NCBI GenBank assembly: GCA_964628905.1
Contig: CAZVNS010000004.1
Location: 18,468 to 82,467 of the forward strand
Direction of reading: 5' to 3'
Origin: JAJPXC01 sp964628905
GTDB lineage: Bacteria; Bacteroidota; Bacteroidia; Bacteroidales; Muribaculaceae
DNA length: 64,000 nucleotides
Shown: positions 1 through 8,091 of the stretch, one piece after another
Position numbering within the stretch: position 1 is the first letter of the stretch
Layout of the letters: each line of letters opens with the position of its first letter
Notes under the pieces: model-generated
Seen by the model: the letters and a program-made list of their open reading frames with translations, nothing else
Databases searched by the model: none
What the model was told of the DNA's origin: nothing
Made by a program: the position numbers and the translations under genes

Positions 1-2
1 AC

Positions 3-155
3 ATAATATTACGATACTATGTGACCGCCGTGCCTAACCGAATGTACGACGTTCTGGTCGATATCTACAATTGTGAGGCCGACATCCAATCGCACACCGA
101 CATCGAGAATGATATCCTCGTGCCTATTGTAAAATCTATGGTACAGAAGATATGA
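3..155 (+). CDS. Hemerythrin-domain protein, C-terminal fragment
   Basis: The reading frame is open from the window edge to a TGA at 153-155, giving about 50 residues. It includes CEADIQSHTDIENDILVPIV, which resembles the last iron-binding helix of hemerythrin/RIC-type di-iron proteins (H..xEN..L.P). The start lies outside the window. Its stop overlaps the start of the LuxR-type regulator by an ATGA, so the two are translationally coupled. Hemerythrin-like proteins bind oxygen or nitric oxide at a di-iron site or repair iron centres; a link to redox or nitrosative stress is inference. The family call rests on a short fragment. Confidence 0.6.
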   Translation: MILRYYVTAVPNRMYDVLVDIYNCEADIQSHTDIENDILVPIVKSMVQKI

Positions 156-727
156 AAGCCTATTTCACCGTTGCCATAGTCACCGAGTCAGAGATACTCC
201 GCCACGGTATCGAAGCAATGCTCCGCGGGATGCGATCAATTAGTGCACGCACTGTGCCCATCCCCGCAGAAGGTGCGGTCGACGCTATCGTCGAACAGCG
301 TCCATCGATTATCATTGTCGACCCGATGGCCATGTCAGCCAACGAAATCGCTGATGTGAAGCGCCGATATAGAGCCTCAATACTTGTAATCGGCACAGCC
401 TCGCTCCCCGAGGCATATCTGAAGGTGGTTGACGGCGTGGTCAGTCTATATGACTCAGCCGACAAGATTATGCGCCAGCTCAAATTGCAATTGAGGTCAG
501 TAGAGTCGACCGGCAGTGAGCTTACACCCCGCGAACAAGAGATAGTGGTAGGAGTGGTTAAAGGATTGTCAAACAAGGAAATTGCGGCTGAGATGAACCT
601 TGCGGTAAATACAGTGATGACGCATCGCCGAAACATCGCCGCGAAACTTCAGATACATTCACCAGCCGGCTTGACCATCTATGCTTTGATGAACAAGCTC
701 GTCAACCTTGAGGATGTAGCAAAATAA
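152..727 (+). CDS. LuxR/NarL-type response regulator-like transcription factor
   Basis: This is a 191-residue protein. Residues about 5-115 resemble a receiver domain with an Asp at position 57 (IIIVDP) where the phosphoacceptor would be, but the usual N-terminal acidic pair is not obvious (VTESE), so phosphorylation is uncertain. Residues about 122-185 form a LuxR helix-turn-helix (LTPREQEIV, GLSNKEIA, VNTVMTHRRNI). The start overlaps the stop of the hemerythrin gene. This arrangement suggests a regulator paired with an oxygen- or NO-binding protein, which is inference from context. No sensor kinase is visible nearby. Confidence 0.85.
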   Translation: MKAYFTVAIVTESEILRHGIEAMLRGMRSISARTVPIPAEGAVDAIVEQRPSIIIVDPMAMSANEIADVKRRYRASILVIGTASLPEAYLKVVDGVVSLYDSADKIMRQLKLQLRSVESTGSELTPREQEIVVGVVKGLSNKEIAAEMNLAVNTVMTHRRNIAAKLQIHSPAGLTIYALMNKLVNLEDVAK

Positions 728-775
728 CAAACTGCTTCGCTAAGATCCAGCAGTCAACTCAATATGTGGAAATAA

Positions 776-1351
776 TTATCGATTGGCGGCCAGAAATTCT
801 GTGCGAAGCTGAGGATCATCGTTAAACACCCCGCAATAGGCTGTAGTGGTGGTAACGGAGTCCTGCTTCTCGACACCGCGCATCTTCATGCACAGGTGAC
901 CCGCCTCGCACATCACCATCACACCTTTAGGGTGAAGAGTGCGATAGATAGCATCCATAATTTCCCGGGTCATACGCTCCTGAACTTGCAGTCGGCGAGC
1001 ATATACGTTGACGACACGAGCCAGTTTGCTAAGTCCCAATATCTGACCATCAGGTATGTAACCCACTGTGACGTGTCCGAAAAAGGGGAGGATATGATGT
1101 TCGCAAAGTGAATAGAACTCAATGCCGCGGACAATCACCATCTGGCGCCCCTCGTGATTGAATATAGCTTGACGCATCACTGCGTCGGAGTCCTGGCGAT
1201 ATCCTTGCGTGGCATACCACATGGCCTTGGCGGCACGCATGGGGGTTTTGATCAATCCCTCACGAGTGGTATCCTCACCAAGAAGCTCGATTATTGCTTT
1301 ATAATGTTCAGCAATCTGCTGAATAACTTGATTTTGGTCTTGTTCGCTCAT
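776..1351 (-). CDS. folE: GTP cyclohydrolase I
   Basis: This 191-residue protein converts GTP to 7,8-dihydroneopterin triphosphate, the first step of tetrahydrofolate synthesis, in the cytoplasm. The signature CEHHILPFFG is at residues 83-92 and GHLCMKMRGV at 151-160. Zinc ligands Cys83, His86 and Cys154 are all present, so this is the zinc-dependent FolE1 type. Length is normal. It follows the SPOR-protein gene by 20 bases on the same strand and is the last gene of the tpiA-SPOR-folE run. Confidence 0.96.
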   Translation of the reverse strand: MSEQDQNQVIQQIAEHYKAIIELLGEDTTREGLIKTPMRAAKAMWYATQGYRQDSDAVMRQAIFNHEGRQMVIVRGIEFYSLCEHHILPFFGHVTVGYIPDGQILGLSKLARVVNVYARRLQVQERMTREIMDAIYRTLHPKGVMVMCEAGHLCMKMRGVEKQDSVTTTTAYCGVFNDDPQLRTEFLAANR

Positions 1352-1371
1352 TATTTTTTAGTAATGGCGTA

Positions 1372-1863
1372 TCACTGGTTGAGATTGATGCGGTCGCGCA
1401 CCACTGTGATTTCACGCTTTAATGCTGGAAATGCTTTCTTCATCGTTGCCGCAAAATCCTCAGCCTCGGCACGCGTGCGGAAATCACCCACACGTAGCCT
1501 CCAATATGGTGCGTTATACACTAAATAGCAATCATACTGAGGGAAATAGGCCCTTACCTGAGCCTCACGCGATTGACCCTCATGCTTAGCTGAAGCGCTA
1601 TTGCCCGAGAAGGCCTGCACACGGAAACCGGCAGCACTGCGCTGGGTGGTAGAAGCTGGCTGCGACTCTACCTCTTCGATTTGAGGCTCAACTGGTTGCA
1701 AACGCTCATAGACTCCTCTTGGCATTTCGACGGTAATGATGCCGTCGGCCTCGACTTCCTCTACAATATGGCGTGGCATATCGGGTTTCGCTATGGGTTG
1801 TTGAGCCGCAACTGGTATGGCAAATGCGATGAGGGTAGCTGAAAGAAGAGTGTGGCGTGACAT
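1372..1863 (-). CDS. Secreted SPOR-domain protein
   Basis: This 163-residue protein has an N-terminal signal peptide (about residues 1-20, cleavage near PVAAQQ) and a C-terminal SPOR domain at about 75-160 (GFRVQAFSG ... YWRLRVGDFRTRAEAE). SPOR domains bind denuded peptidoglycan glycan strands, often at division sites. The middle (about 25-70) is acidic and low in predicted structure. It lies between tpiA and folE on the same strand, a gene order seen in Bacteroides. The specific role is unknown; a periplasmic, cell-wall-associated location is inferred. Confidence 0.85.
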   Translation of the reverse strand: MSRHTLLSATLIAFAIPVAAQQPIAKPDMPRHIVEEVEADGIITVEMPRGVYERLQPVEPQIEEVESQPASTTQRSAAGFRVQAFSGNSASAKHEGQSREAQVRAYFPQYDCYLVYNAPYWRLRVGDFRTRAEAEDFAATMKKAFPALKREITVVRDRINLNQ

Positions 1864-1890
1864 CGGAGTTAATTTTATTATTTATAACAC

Positions 1891-1926
1891 AGAGCTACAG
1901 AGCAGAGTTTTCCACTCTGTGGCTCT
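1891..1926 (-). terminator. Imperfect hairpin between tpiA and SPOR gene
   Basis: The arms 1891-1902 and 1915-1926 pair over 12 bp with one G-U pair and a 12-nt loop. It lies in the 126-nt gap after tpiA, about 27 nt before the SPOR gene start, and may attenuate or process the transcript. There is no strong U-run after it, so termination is uncertain. Confidence 0.45.
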
Positions 1927-1955
1927 ATGTTAAATTTAGGTCAGATAAGTCTTAG

Positions 1956-1988
1956 ACCCCATCTCATAAAAATTTTATGAGATGGGGT
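1956..1988. repeat. Perfect 33-bp palindrome directly after tpiA
   Basis: Sixteen bases on each side pair perfectly around one central base (arm ACCCCATCTCATAAAA). It begins two bases beyond the tpiA stop codon and can form the terminal hairpin of the tpiA transcript. Degenerate relatives of the same palindrome occur at 35762-35797 and 36094-36127, so this is a repeated element and not only a local terminator. Confidence 0.85.
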
Positions 1989-1989
1989 T

Positions 1990-2745
1990 TTAGAATGCTG
2001 TTACGATACCCATGAAGTCCTCGGCCTTGAGCGATGCGCCACCGATGAGGCCGCCGTCGACGTTGGGCTTGGCGAAAAGCTGCTTAGCGTTGCTGGGCTT
2101 GCAGCTGCCACCATAGAGTATAGAGGTGTTTTCAGCAACTTCCTTGCCATATTTGTCGGCGATGATTGAACGGATATGGGCGTGCATCTCCTCGGCCTGG
2201 TCGTCGGTTGCGGTCTTGCCTGTACCGATGGCCCAAACAGGCTCGTAAGCGAGGATGAGTTTGCCGAAATCGTCAGCTGAGAGATCGAAAAGAGCTTCCT
2301 CAATCTGCTTTTTCACAACTTCGAGGTATGAACCGTTCTCACGCTCCTCAAGCACTTCACCGATGCAGAAGATGGGGGTGAGGTTTTCAGCCAGAGCGAG
2401 TTTCACCTTCTCGCGGAGGGTCTCAGAAGTCTCACCATAGTATTGGCGACGCTCTGAGTGGCCAAGAATTACGTAAGTGGCACCCGTAGAAGCAACCATC
2501 GGAGCAGACACTTCGCCGGTGTAAGCGCCCTTGAGGTGGTCGGCACAGTTCTCAGCGCCGAGGCCAAGCTTGTTCTGGTCAATCACGCCATGGATTGAAG
2601 CCAAGTGTGTGAAAGGCACACATATGATTACGTCGCATTTTGTCTCCACTCCCTTGAGAGCGTCGTTGACTTCACTGGCGAGCTGGATGCCCTCCTGCAG
2701 GGTGGTGTTCATCTTCCAGTTGCCTGCTACGATATTCTTTCTCAT
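1990..2745 (-). CDS. tpiA: Triose-phosphate isomerase
   Basis: This 251-residue cytoplasmic enzyme interconverts dihydroxyacetone phosphate and glyceraldehyde 3-phosphate in glycolysis and gluconeogenesis. The catalytic residues are visible: Lys11 in GNWKMN, His96 in GHSERR and Glu168 in YEPVWAIGTG; the phosphate loop LYGGS and the C-terminal GGASL are also present. Length is standard. Its leader contains a short-period repeat (2749-2806), and a -7 box is at 2843-2850. A perfect palindrome follows the stop. SPOR protein and folE lie downstream. Confidence 0.98.
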   Translation of the reverse strand: MRKNIVAGNWKMNTTLQEGIQLASEVNDALKGVETKCDVIICVPFTHLASIHGVIDQNKLGLGAENCADHLKGAYTGEVSAPMVASTGATYVILGHSERRQYYGETSETLREKVKLALAENLTPIFCIGEVLEERENGSYLEVVKKQIEEALFDLSADDFGKLILAYEPVWAIGTGKTATDDQAEEMHAHIRSIIADKYGKEVAENTSILYGGSCKPSNAKQLFAKPNVDGGLIGGASLKAEDFMGIVTAF

Positions 2746-2748
2746 TTT

Positions 2749-2806
2749 ATTAAGTTGTTAAGTTGTTGATTTTTTTAAAGTTTTTGAGATGTTGAGTGTT
2801 TGAGTT
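2749..2806 (-). repeat. Short-period leader array upstream of tpiA
   Basis: Read on the gene strand this is a G-poor array of units like CAACTTAACAACTTAA, CTCAAAAACTTT and ACTCAACATCTC, ending three bases before the tpiA start codon. It is between the -7 box (2843-2850) and the start codon and so would be transcribed as 5' leader. It belongs to the family also found before the genes at 13239, 14547, 20923 and 26895. Confidence 0.6.
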
Positions 2807-2842
2807 ATCACTTTTACAATCAAACACACTCTATTTAGACCG

Positions 2843-2850
2843 CAAAATTA
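2843..2850 (-). promoter_or_regulatory. Bacteroides-type -7 box for tpiA
   Basis: The complement reads TAATTTTG, matching TAnnTTTG exactly. A TTG at 2868-2870 on the same strand lies 17 nt upstream as a possible -33 element. The predicted leader is about 95 nt. Confidence 0.6.
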
Positions 2851-2866
2851 CGGAAAATTTCTTAAA

Positions 2867-4204
2867 TCAATCTTTATCCTTCACATTTTTCTTGGCCTTG
2901 GTCATGGCATAATTGACAAACGACTGCAATGCCCAAACAATCAGCAACAAGACCACCAAAGCCGAGGTGAGTTGCCAGAACAGCTTTACCCCGTCAAATT
3001 TAATCTCATCAATCACTTGCGGCATTTCCACTGAGCGGCCGGTGACAGTATCGTCAAGCGACGAGATATTGCGCTTGGCTATAATCCTGCCATCGTCGAT
3101 TACCACTATCGCTATATTTCCGCGAGCCAACTCCTTGATATCGGTATCGTCGGCAGTGTAGCAAGGATATTGAGCCATAGATATGTCACGCCAACCTTCG
3201 ATGCCCTTCTGGTCAGTTGCGATTATGGCGAAGAAGTCGACATCCTCCTCCGCGGCTTCTTTATATAGTTCATTGATCAGCAGTGTATAGGAGATATCGA
3301 TACGTCGCAAGTCGGGAATTAGCAATATGATTTGTTCCCCTTGACCGGTGAAAACATCGTCGGTCACATCCTCGTCGGCCTCGTCGTAGAGTGTCATCAC
3401 GTCGTGTGACTGAGCTTCATTTACATCAGCTGATGCCCCAGCGGAACGGCGATCCACAAAAGTCCACCCTTCATCATCGTCGGGCAACTCGTCGGCCCGA
3501 AAGGTGCGGGTCACACCTTCACGCTCGTATATAAACTCCATCTCACCAACTTCATCGTCAACATCTTCCTGCGATTGGCTGAGGCCTACATGATATTCAG
3601 AGCCTACTGGATGACTCCGGAAGTCAATCATCGGCTGGAAGTTGTATCCCACAAACCCCACAGCTATCGCATAGACCCACAGCAGAGTGCACACCAGCCA
3701 TTGCGATGCAGGGCGGAAGAGGCATTTTACCTTAGTATTATTATACCAAAGATATACCACTGCCACGGTGATCAGCACGTTCTTAAAGAAGGTGGCACTG
3801 TTGGATATCGTCCAAAGGTCGCCGAAGCAACCGCAGTCGCTCACCGGATTTGCCACCATTATATAAAATGTGAGTGGCAGCATCACGGCCATCATAGCCG
3901 AGAGTATCCATACGACCCCGCGGCGGAAACACCCCATGGCAAGGATAACTCCAGAGGTGAACTCCACACCGGCTATCGTTATCGCCCCAACAAGTGTGAT
4001 TGTACGTTGGAACGACATGCCCCAAACTGCGAGATATTGATCTATCTTATAGACAAATCCCCAAGGGTCAATGAGTTTGGCGATACCTGAAACTACAAAA
4101 ACTCCTCCGATGACAATGCGCGCTATCCACACTATCAGGTGACGGTAGCGCAACATGAATTCACTGAAGGTTGTTGGCTTGTGAGCTTGTGCTGACGTAT
4201 CCAA
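2867..4204 (-). CDS. BT_3928-family membrane protein (DoxX/MauE-like)
   Basis: This protein of up to 445 residues starts with a DoxX/MauE-like membrane domain of about five helices (residues 20-200), including VANPVSDCGCFGD, typical of MauE-like proteins thought to handle thiols. A long acidic soluble region follows (about 215-400) with thioredoxin-fold-like stretches but no obvious CxxC, and a last helix is at about 410-430. A TTG at 4204 gives the longest form; an ATG at 4154-4156 gives a protein 16 residues shorter starting MLRYRHL. It lies 12 bases after the DUF1599 gene, as in Bacteroides. The function is not established. Confidence 0.82.
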   Translation of the reverse strand: MDTSAQAHKPTTFSEFMLRYRHLIVWIARIVIGGVFVVSGIAKLIDPWGFVYKIDQYLAVWGMSFQRTITLVGAITIAGVEFTSGVILAMGCFRRGVVWILSAMMAVMLPLTFYIMVANPVSDCGCFGDLWTISNSATFFKNVLITVAVVYLWYNNTKVKCLFRPASQWLVCTLLWVYAIAVGFVGYNFQPMIDFRSHPVGSEYHVGLSQSQEDVDDEVGEMEFIYEREGVTRTFRADELPDDDEGWTFVDRRSAGASADVNEAQSHDVMTLYDEADEDVTDDVFTGQGEQIILLIPDLRRIDISYTLLINELYKEAAEEDVDFFAIIATDQKGIEGWRDISMAQYPCYTADDTDIKELARGNIAIVVIDDGRIIAKRNISSLDDTVTGRSVEMPQVIDEIKFDGVKLFWQLTSALVVLLLIVWALQSFVNYAMTKAKKNVKDKD

Positions 4205-4216
4205 GACCGTAACGGG

Positions 4217-4762
4217 TTACTGGTTGTTGGTGAGCTTAATAATGCCAAACATGGCATAATTGACCATATCCATATAATTTGCGTCAACACCTTCCGATAC
4301 TTTGGTTGAACCGGCATTGTCCTCAATCTCCTTGGTACGCATTATCTTGGTGAGTATCAAGTCGGTATATGACGATACACGCATCATGCGCCATGCCTCG
4401 CCATAGTCATGGTTTTTGGCAAGCATCAATGAGCGAGTTGTCGACATCTTCTCATCGTAAAGCTCAAGAGCCTTCTCAGGGGAGATATCCTTCGCGTCGG
4501 CATAGCCCAATTGCAGCTGTATCAGCGCCACGATGCCGTAGTTGACAAGCCCGATGAATTCAGGGAGAATTCCTTCGTCAACCATAGCTTGACCGGTAGT
4601 CTCAAGGGTACGTATACGCTTGGCTTTAATGAACATCTGGTCGGTGAGCGATTGTGGACGCATCAGCCGCCACGATGCGCCATAGTCGGCGAGCTTGTCG
4701 GAAAACACTTTGCGGCAGAGGGCTATCGCTGTGTCAAATTGGGTGGTGGTGTTAGGGGTCAT
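4217..4762 (-). CDS. DUF1599 protein with two internal repeats
   Basis: This 181-residue soluble protein contains two copies of the DUF1599 motif: DYGASWRLMRPQSLTDQ near residue 24 and DYGEAWRMMRVSSYTDL near residue 121, each followed by a K/R-rich helix (KAKRIRTLE, KIMRTKEIED). The family is all-helical and conserved in Bacteroidetes. Similarity to MazG-like or dUTPase-like NTP pyrophosphatases has been suggested by its helical repeats, but I see no decisive catalytic motif. It lies between buk and the BT_3928-family gene on the same strand. Confidence 0.85.
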   Translation of the reverse strand: MTPNTTTQFDTAIALCRKVFSDKLADYGASWRLMRPQSLTDQMFIKAKRIRTLETTGQAMVDEGILPEFIGLVNYGIVALIQLQLGYADAKDISPEKALELYDEKMSTTRSLMLAKNHDYGEAWRMMRVSSYTDLILTKIMRTKEIEDNAGSTKVSEGVDANYMDMVNYAMFGIIKLTNNQ

Positions 4763-4783
4763 GCTGAGTATATTGGGATTATT

Positions 4784-5842
4784 TCAGTAGGGTTTAGCTT
4801 TAATTTCACCGCGAAGCACGCCTAAAGCGTTGCCGGCTAATGCCTCCATTTCATCCTCGCCGGGGAACACATGTACCGGCGCAAGATAATTGACGCGAGG
4901 TATCAATCGGTCAATCACATAGTCGCTATAGGCCATACCTCCCGTGAGAAGTATCGCATCGACTTTCCCATAAAGCACCGCCCCTTCGGAGGCGATTGCT
5001 TTCGCCACATGATAAATCATGGCGTCAAGGATTAGCTGGGCATGTGTGTCGCCATCGTTGATGCGGCGTATTATCTCCCTGACGTCGTTAGAGCCAAGGT
5101 GGGCGGTGAGTCCGGCAAGTCCGGCGATACGTTTCATCAGCTGCTCCTCTGTGTATTGTCCACTGTAGCAAAGGCGTATCAAGTCGCAGGCGGGAAGGGA
5201 GCCGGCACGTTCGGGAGAGAAGGGGCCTTCGCCATTAAGAGCGTTGTTGGCATCAATGGCGCGTCCGTGATTGTGGGCTGCAACGGAGATGCCACCGCCA
5301 AGGTGACAGATGATGAGATTGAGGTCTTCATAGCGACGGCCTATCTGCTTGGCATATCGGCGGGCGATGGCGCGCTGGTTGAGGGCATGCCAGACGCAGA
5401 TGCGCTCCATCAGCGGCGAACCGCTTATGCGGGCATAGTCACACAGCTCATCCACAACTCCCGGATCAGCTACATAGCTCGGTGCTCCAATTGAGTTAGC
5501 AATATCAAAAGCAAGAATGCACCCTAAGTCGCAGGCATGCTGATGGCGGCAAGTGCGCATATCCTCACACATCTGCTCATTAATTATATAGACGCCTCCC
5601 TCTACAGGCTTGGCCAGTCCGCCGCGGCCAACTACAGCGTCAAACTGCATCGGTTGCCCGGCATCCTTTAGCGTCTGCTCAATAAGTTGGCGACGGAAAC
5701 TGTATTGGTCGGTGATATCTTCGAAGCGAGCGATCTCTTCGGGGCTATGGTCAATTGATTTGGCAAATAAACGGGTCTCATCCTCGTAGACAGCAATCTT
5801 GGTGCTTGTCGAACCTGGGTTGATTGCTAATATCCTCTTCAT
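4784..5842 (-). CDS. buk: Butyrate kinase
   Basis: This 352-residue protein of the acetokinase family starts MKRILAINPGSTSTKIAVYE, with the family phosphate motif, and contains LIICHLGGGISVAAH and LLTGGMAYS. It transfers phosphate between butyryl phosphate and ADP, giving butyrate and ATP. I chose the ATG at 5840-5842, two bases after the ptb stop, over an in-frame TTG six bases upstream. Together with ptb it forms a two-gene operon converting acyl-CoA to acid plus ATP. The substrate could also be a branched-chain acid such as isobutyrate. Confidence 0.93.
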   Translation of the reverse strand: MKRILAINPGSTSTKIAVYEDETRLFAKSIDHSPEEIARFEDITDQYSFRRQLIEQTLKDAGQPMQFDAVVGRGGLAKPVEGGVYIINEQMCEDMRTCRHQHACDLGCILAFDIANSIGAPSYVADPGVVDELCDYARISGSPLMERICVWHALNQRAIARRYAKQIGRRYEDLNLIICHLGGGISVAAHNHGRAIDANNALNGEGPFSPERAGSLPACDLIRLCYSGQYTEEQLMKRIAGLAGLTAHLGSNDVREIIRRINDGDTHAQLILDAMIYHVAKAIASEGAVLYGKVDAILLTGGMAYSDYVIDRLIPRVNYLAPVHVFPGEDEMEALAGNALGVLRGEIKAKPY

Positions 5843-5844
5843 AA

Positions 5845-6747
5845 TCAAAGGGCTGCGAGAGCCAAACTATAAAGTTTCGACATTATCGTATCGCCTCTCG
5901 AGGGGAGCACCACCGGCGCCATCGTGCCTTGAAGCACCGCAGCTGTCGAGGCTCCGCAGAAGAGACCGATAGTCTTATAGAACATGTTGGCCGCCTCAAT
6001 ATCAGGGAAAAGCAATGCGTCGGCTTCACCTTTGATGGGGGAGTCAATGTGCTTCTTGAGCATGCTCTTATAGGAGCAAGCCGTCTTCACGTCAATCGGT
6101 CCGTCGACTATGCAGGGGCCGAACTCACCTTCATGGGCGCGATCAATCAGCTCCTTAAATTCGACGGTGAAGGGGAAATGGCGCTCGTCGACTTTCTCCG
6201 AGCAGTGCACCAGGGCGATCTTAGGTTCGGCGATACCGAAGGCTCGGGCCACATATGCGAGATATTTAATTTGCGCAGCACGCTGGCTGAGTGTAGGGTA
6301 TGGTATCACCGCTGAGTCAGAGAAGAAGAGCAGTTTGGGATAAGCCGGTATCTCTGAGGCAGTGATATGGGTCAGCACGTTGCCCTTGGGCAGGATGCCG
6401 TACTCCTTATTTAGGATGGCGCGGAGCAGGTTGTCGGTGTTGAGCATACCTTTCATCAGGATGTCGGCTCGCCCCTCGCGTACAGTCTTAACGGCCTTTG
6501 CGGCGGCATCGTCGCTATTGTCAGCGTCGATGAAAGTGATGTTGGCACTATGGCGCATCAACACCTTGTTGGACTCGCATTGCGCTTTGCAACCCACCAT
6601 CATCGCATCGATAAATCCCACCTCAAGTGCGCGGCTAACAGCCATTTGTGTCGCCTGGTCCTCCGGCCATACGACAGCCACACGTTTACGATTGCCCCTC
6701 ATGCGCAAATGATCAATCAGTTCGTCAAAATTCTTTATAATCTCCAT
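5845..6747 (-). CDS. ptb: Phosphate butyryltransferase (PTA/PTB family)
   Basis: This 300-residue protein of the phosphate acetyl/butyryltransferase family contains KGMLNTDNLLRAILNKEYG, TLSQRAAQIKYLA and SPIKGEADALLFPDIEAANM, all typical. It exchanges the CoA of butyryl-CoA for phosphate. The length (about 300) and pairing with buk favour butyryl or branched-chain acyl-CoA over acetyl-CoA. It is the first gene of the operon; a -7 box lies 66 nt upstream at 6813-6820, back-to-back with the promoter of the plus-strand glycosyltransferase. Confidence 0.93.
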   Translation of the reverse strand: MEIIKNFDELIDHLRMRGNRKRVAVVWPEDQATQMAVSRALEVGFIDAMMVGCKAQCESNKVLMRHSANITFIDADNSDDAAAKAVKTVREGRADILMKGMLNTDNLLRAILNKEYGILPKGNVLTHITASEIPAYPKLLFFSDSAVIPYPTLSQRAAQIKYLAYVARAFGIAEPKIALVHCSEKVDERHFPFTVEFKELIDRAHEGEFGPCIVDGPIDVKTACSYKSMLKKHIDSPIKGEADALLFPDIEAANMFYKTIGLFCGASTAAVLQGTMAPVVLPSRGDTIMSKLYSLALAAL

Positions 6748-6812
6748 TTTCAGGTGCTATTTCATGGTTATGATTGTTGAACTATAGAAGTTAGATTTCT
6801 GTCTTAGGATTG

Positions 6813-6820
6813 CAAATATA
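6813..6820 (-). promoter_or_regulatory. -7 box for ptb-buk
   Basis: The complement reads TATATTTG, an exact TAnnTTTG match, 66 nt before the ptb ATG. No clear -33 element is seen at the expected distance. It lies within 16 nt of the divergent box at 6836-6843, so the two promoters probably interfere. Confidence 0.45.
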
Positions 6821-6835
6821 CAAGATTTTTTTGTG

Positions 6836-6843
6836 TAATTTTG
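6836..6843 (+). promoter_or_regulatory. -7 box for glycosyltransferase; near-leaderless start
   Basis: The sequence is TAATTTTG, with a TTG at 6810-6812 at 23 nt. Since sigma-AB transcripts start a few bases after the -7 box, initiation would be near 6847-6850, essentially at the ATG (6850). This also argues against an upstream TTG start at 6841, which lies in the box. Confidence 0.55.
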
Positions 6844-6849
6844 TCGCGA

Positions 6850-8034
6850 ATGTCAAAAATTCTTGAGATAAATACCGTAGCCGACCATACCAACGCTGTC
6901 GGGCGCTTGATGATGTCGCTCACCGACCATCTGCGCTCACGAGGGCACACCTGCTACGTGGCCACCGGACGCGGCGATTTCAGCAACGTCGACTTCAAGA
7001 TTGGCAACAAGCTAAATGTATATAGCCATGCTTTTTGGAGCCGTATCACCGACACAGAGGGACTTCACTCCCGGCAGGCAACAAAGCGTCTGGTTGACTA
7101 CATTCACCGCGTGGAGCCTGATGTGGTGCACCTGCACAACCTCCACGGTCATTATCTCAACATCCGGCTACTCATAGAAGCCTTAGCTCGATGGGGCGGC
7201 AGGGTGGTGCTCACCATGCACGACCTATGGTGGCTGACGGGGCACTGCACGCACTTCGCCCACAACGATTGCGCACCATGGCTTGACAACTGCCGCAACT
7301 GCAACTGGCATCGCAGGGAGTATCCGACGAGTTGGCTCGACTCAGCCCCATCCAACCTTGAGCGCAAACGCCGCCTGCTGCATCAACTTCCTGACCTCTC
7401 CATCGTTGTCCCCTCACACTGGATGCACACCCAGCTACTCAGGGGGCACCTCGCCGATATACGTAGCCAAGTGATAGCCAACGGCATCGACACGCAGACA
7501 TTTCACCCGGCGGAGGTTGAGTCGCGCCAAGGCATACTCTGCGTAGCTTCACGATGGAGCCGCTCGAAGGTTATCGAATATATAGTCAACCTGTCACATC
7601 TCACCGACTTACCTATCACCGTCGTAGGCGATATCATGGGCCAGCATATTGATACCCGGAGGATCCTTGTGATACCACACGCTACACCTTCGGAGCTCGC
7701 CTCATTATATCAGCAGAGCGCAGTGGTGGTCAACCCGTCGCAAGTGGAATCATACGGCATGGTGACGGCAGAAGCCCTCAGTTGCGGAACTCCGGTAGTG
7801 GTCAACGCACATTGCGGTGCCGCGGTTGAGCTATTAAGCCGCGGCGGTGGCCTGGCCGTCGAGCCAGAGCAATTGCACGAAGGCGTAGCCAGGATAGTCC
7901 GAGGCGATTACCCGGCCTTGAAGACCCCCCCCCCCCACCATCAATCAAATGACAGATGCCTACGAGCACATTCTCACCAACCATCAGTAACAGGGGATGG
8001 CAAACAATATGCAGAGAGGGCGGAGTCATTGTGA
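6850..8034 (+). CDS. Family 4-type glycosyltransferase with a C-tract altered C-terminus
   Basis: As read, this is 394 residues. It is a GT-B enzyme: N-terminal domain with VGRLMMSLTDHLRSRGH and VVHLHNLHGH, a Cys-rich loop (CNWHRREYP) as in WcaC-like colanic-acid transferases, and a C-terminal domain with VNPSQVESYGMVTAEALSCG, the E-x7-E nucleotide-sugar site. It probably adds a hexose in a surface polysaccharide. A run of 12 C at 7925-7936 shifts the tail: as read it ends in Pro/His/Ser residues and stops inside a terminator. With 11 C it would end at 7990 with INQMTDAYEHILTNHQ, a far more natural end. The 12-C reading may be a phase variant or an error. Confidence 0.85.
   Translation: MSKILEINTVADHTNAVGRLMMSLTDHLRSRGHTCYVATGRGDFSNVDFKIGNKLNVYSHAFWSRITDTEGLHSRQATKRLVDYIHRVEPDVVHLHNLHGHYLNIRLLIEALARWGGRVVLTMHDLWWLTGHCTHFAHNDCAPWLDNCRNCNWHRREYPTSWLDSAPSNLERKRRLLHQLPDLSIVVPSHWMHTQLLRGHLADIRSQVIANGIDTQTFHPAEVESRQGILCVASRWSRSKVIEYIVNLSHLTDLPITVVGDIMGQHIDTRRILVIPHATPSELASLYQQSAVVVNPSQVESYGMVTAEALSCGTPVVVNAHCGAAVELLSRGGGLAVEPEQLHEGVARIVRGDYPALKTPPPHHQSNDRCLRAHSHQPSVTGDGKQYAERAESL
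7925..7936 (+). repeat. 12-base C homopolymer in the glycosyltransferase gene
   Basis: Twelve consecutive C lie 54 nt before the likely native stop. Each of the three possible frames gives a different C-terminal tail: 12 C stops at 8034, 11 C at the TAA of 7988-7990, and 10 C at a TGA soon after the tract. It is either a slippage site or an assembly error. Confidence 0.9.
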
Positions 8035-8045
8035 CTCCGCCCTCT
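8015..8045. terminator. Perfect bidirectional terminator between glycosyltransferase and rpsP
   Basis: Arms 8015-8028 and 8032-8045 pair perfectly over 14 bp around a 3-nt loop (arm AGAGGGCGGAGTCA). It separates two convergent genes. The stop of the 12-C reading of the glycosyltransferase (8032-8034) falls in this hairpin, which supports the shorter 11-C reading as native. Confidence 0.85.
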
Positions 8046-8091
8046 GCGATGACTTGGGTGGATTGCCCAAGTATAAGTTGAAGAAGCTGAA

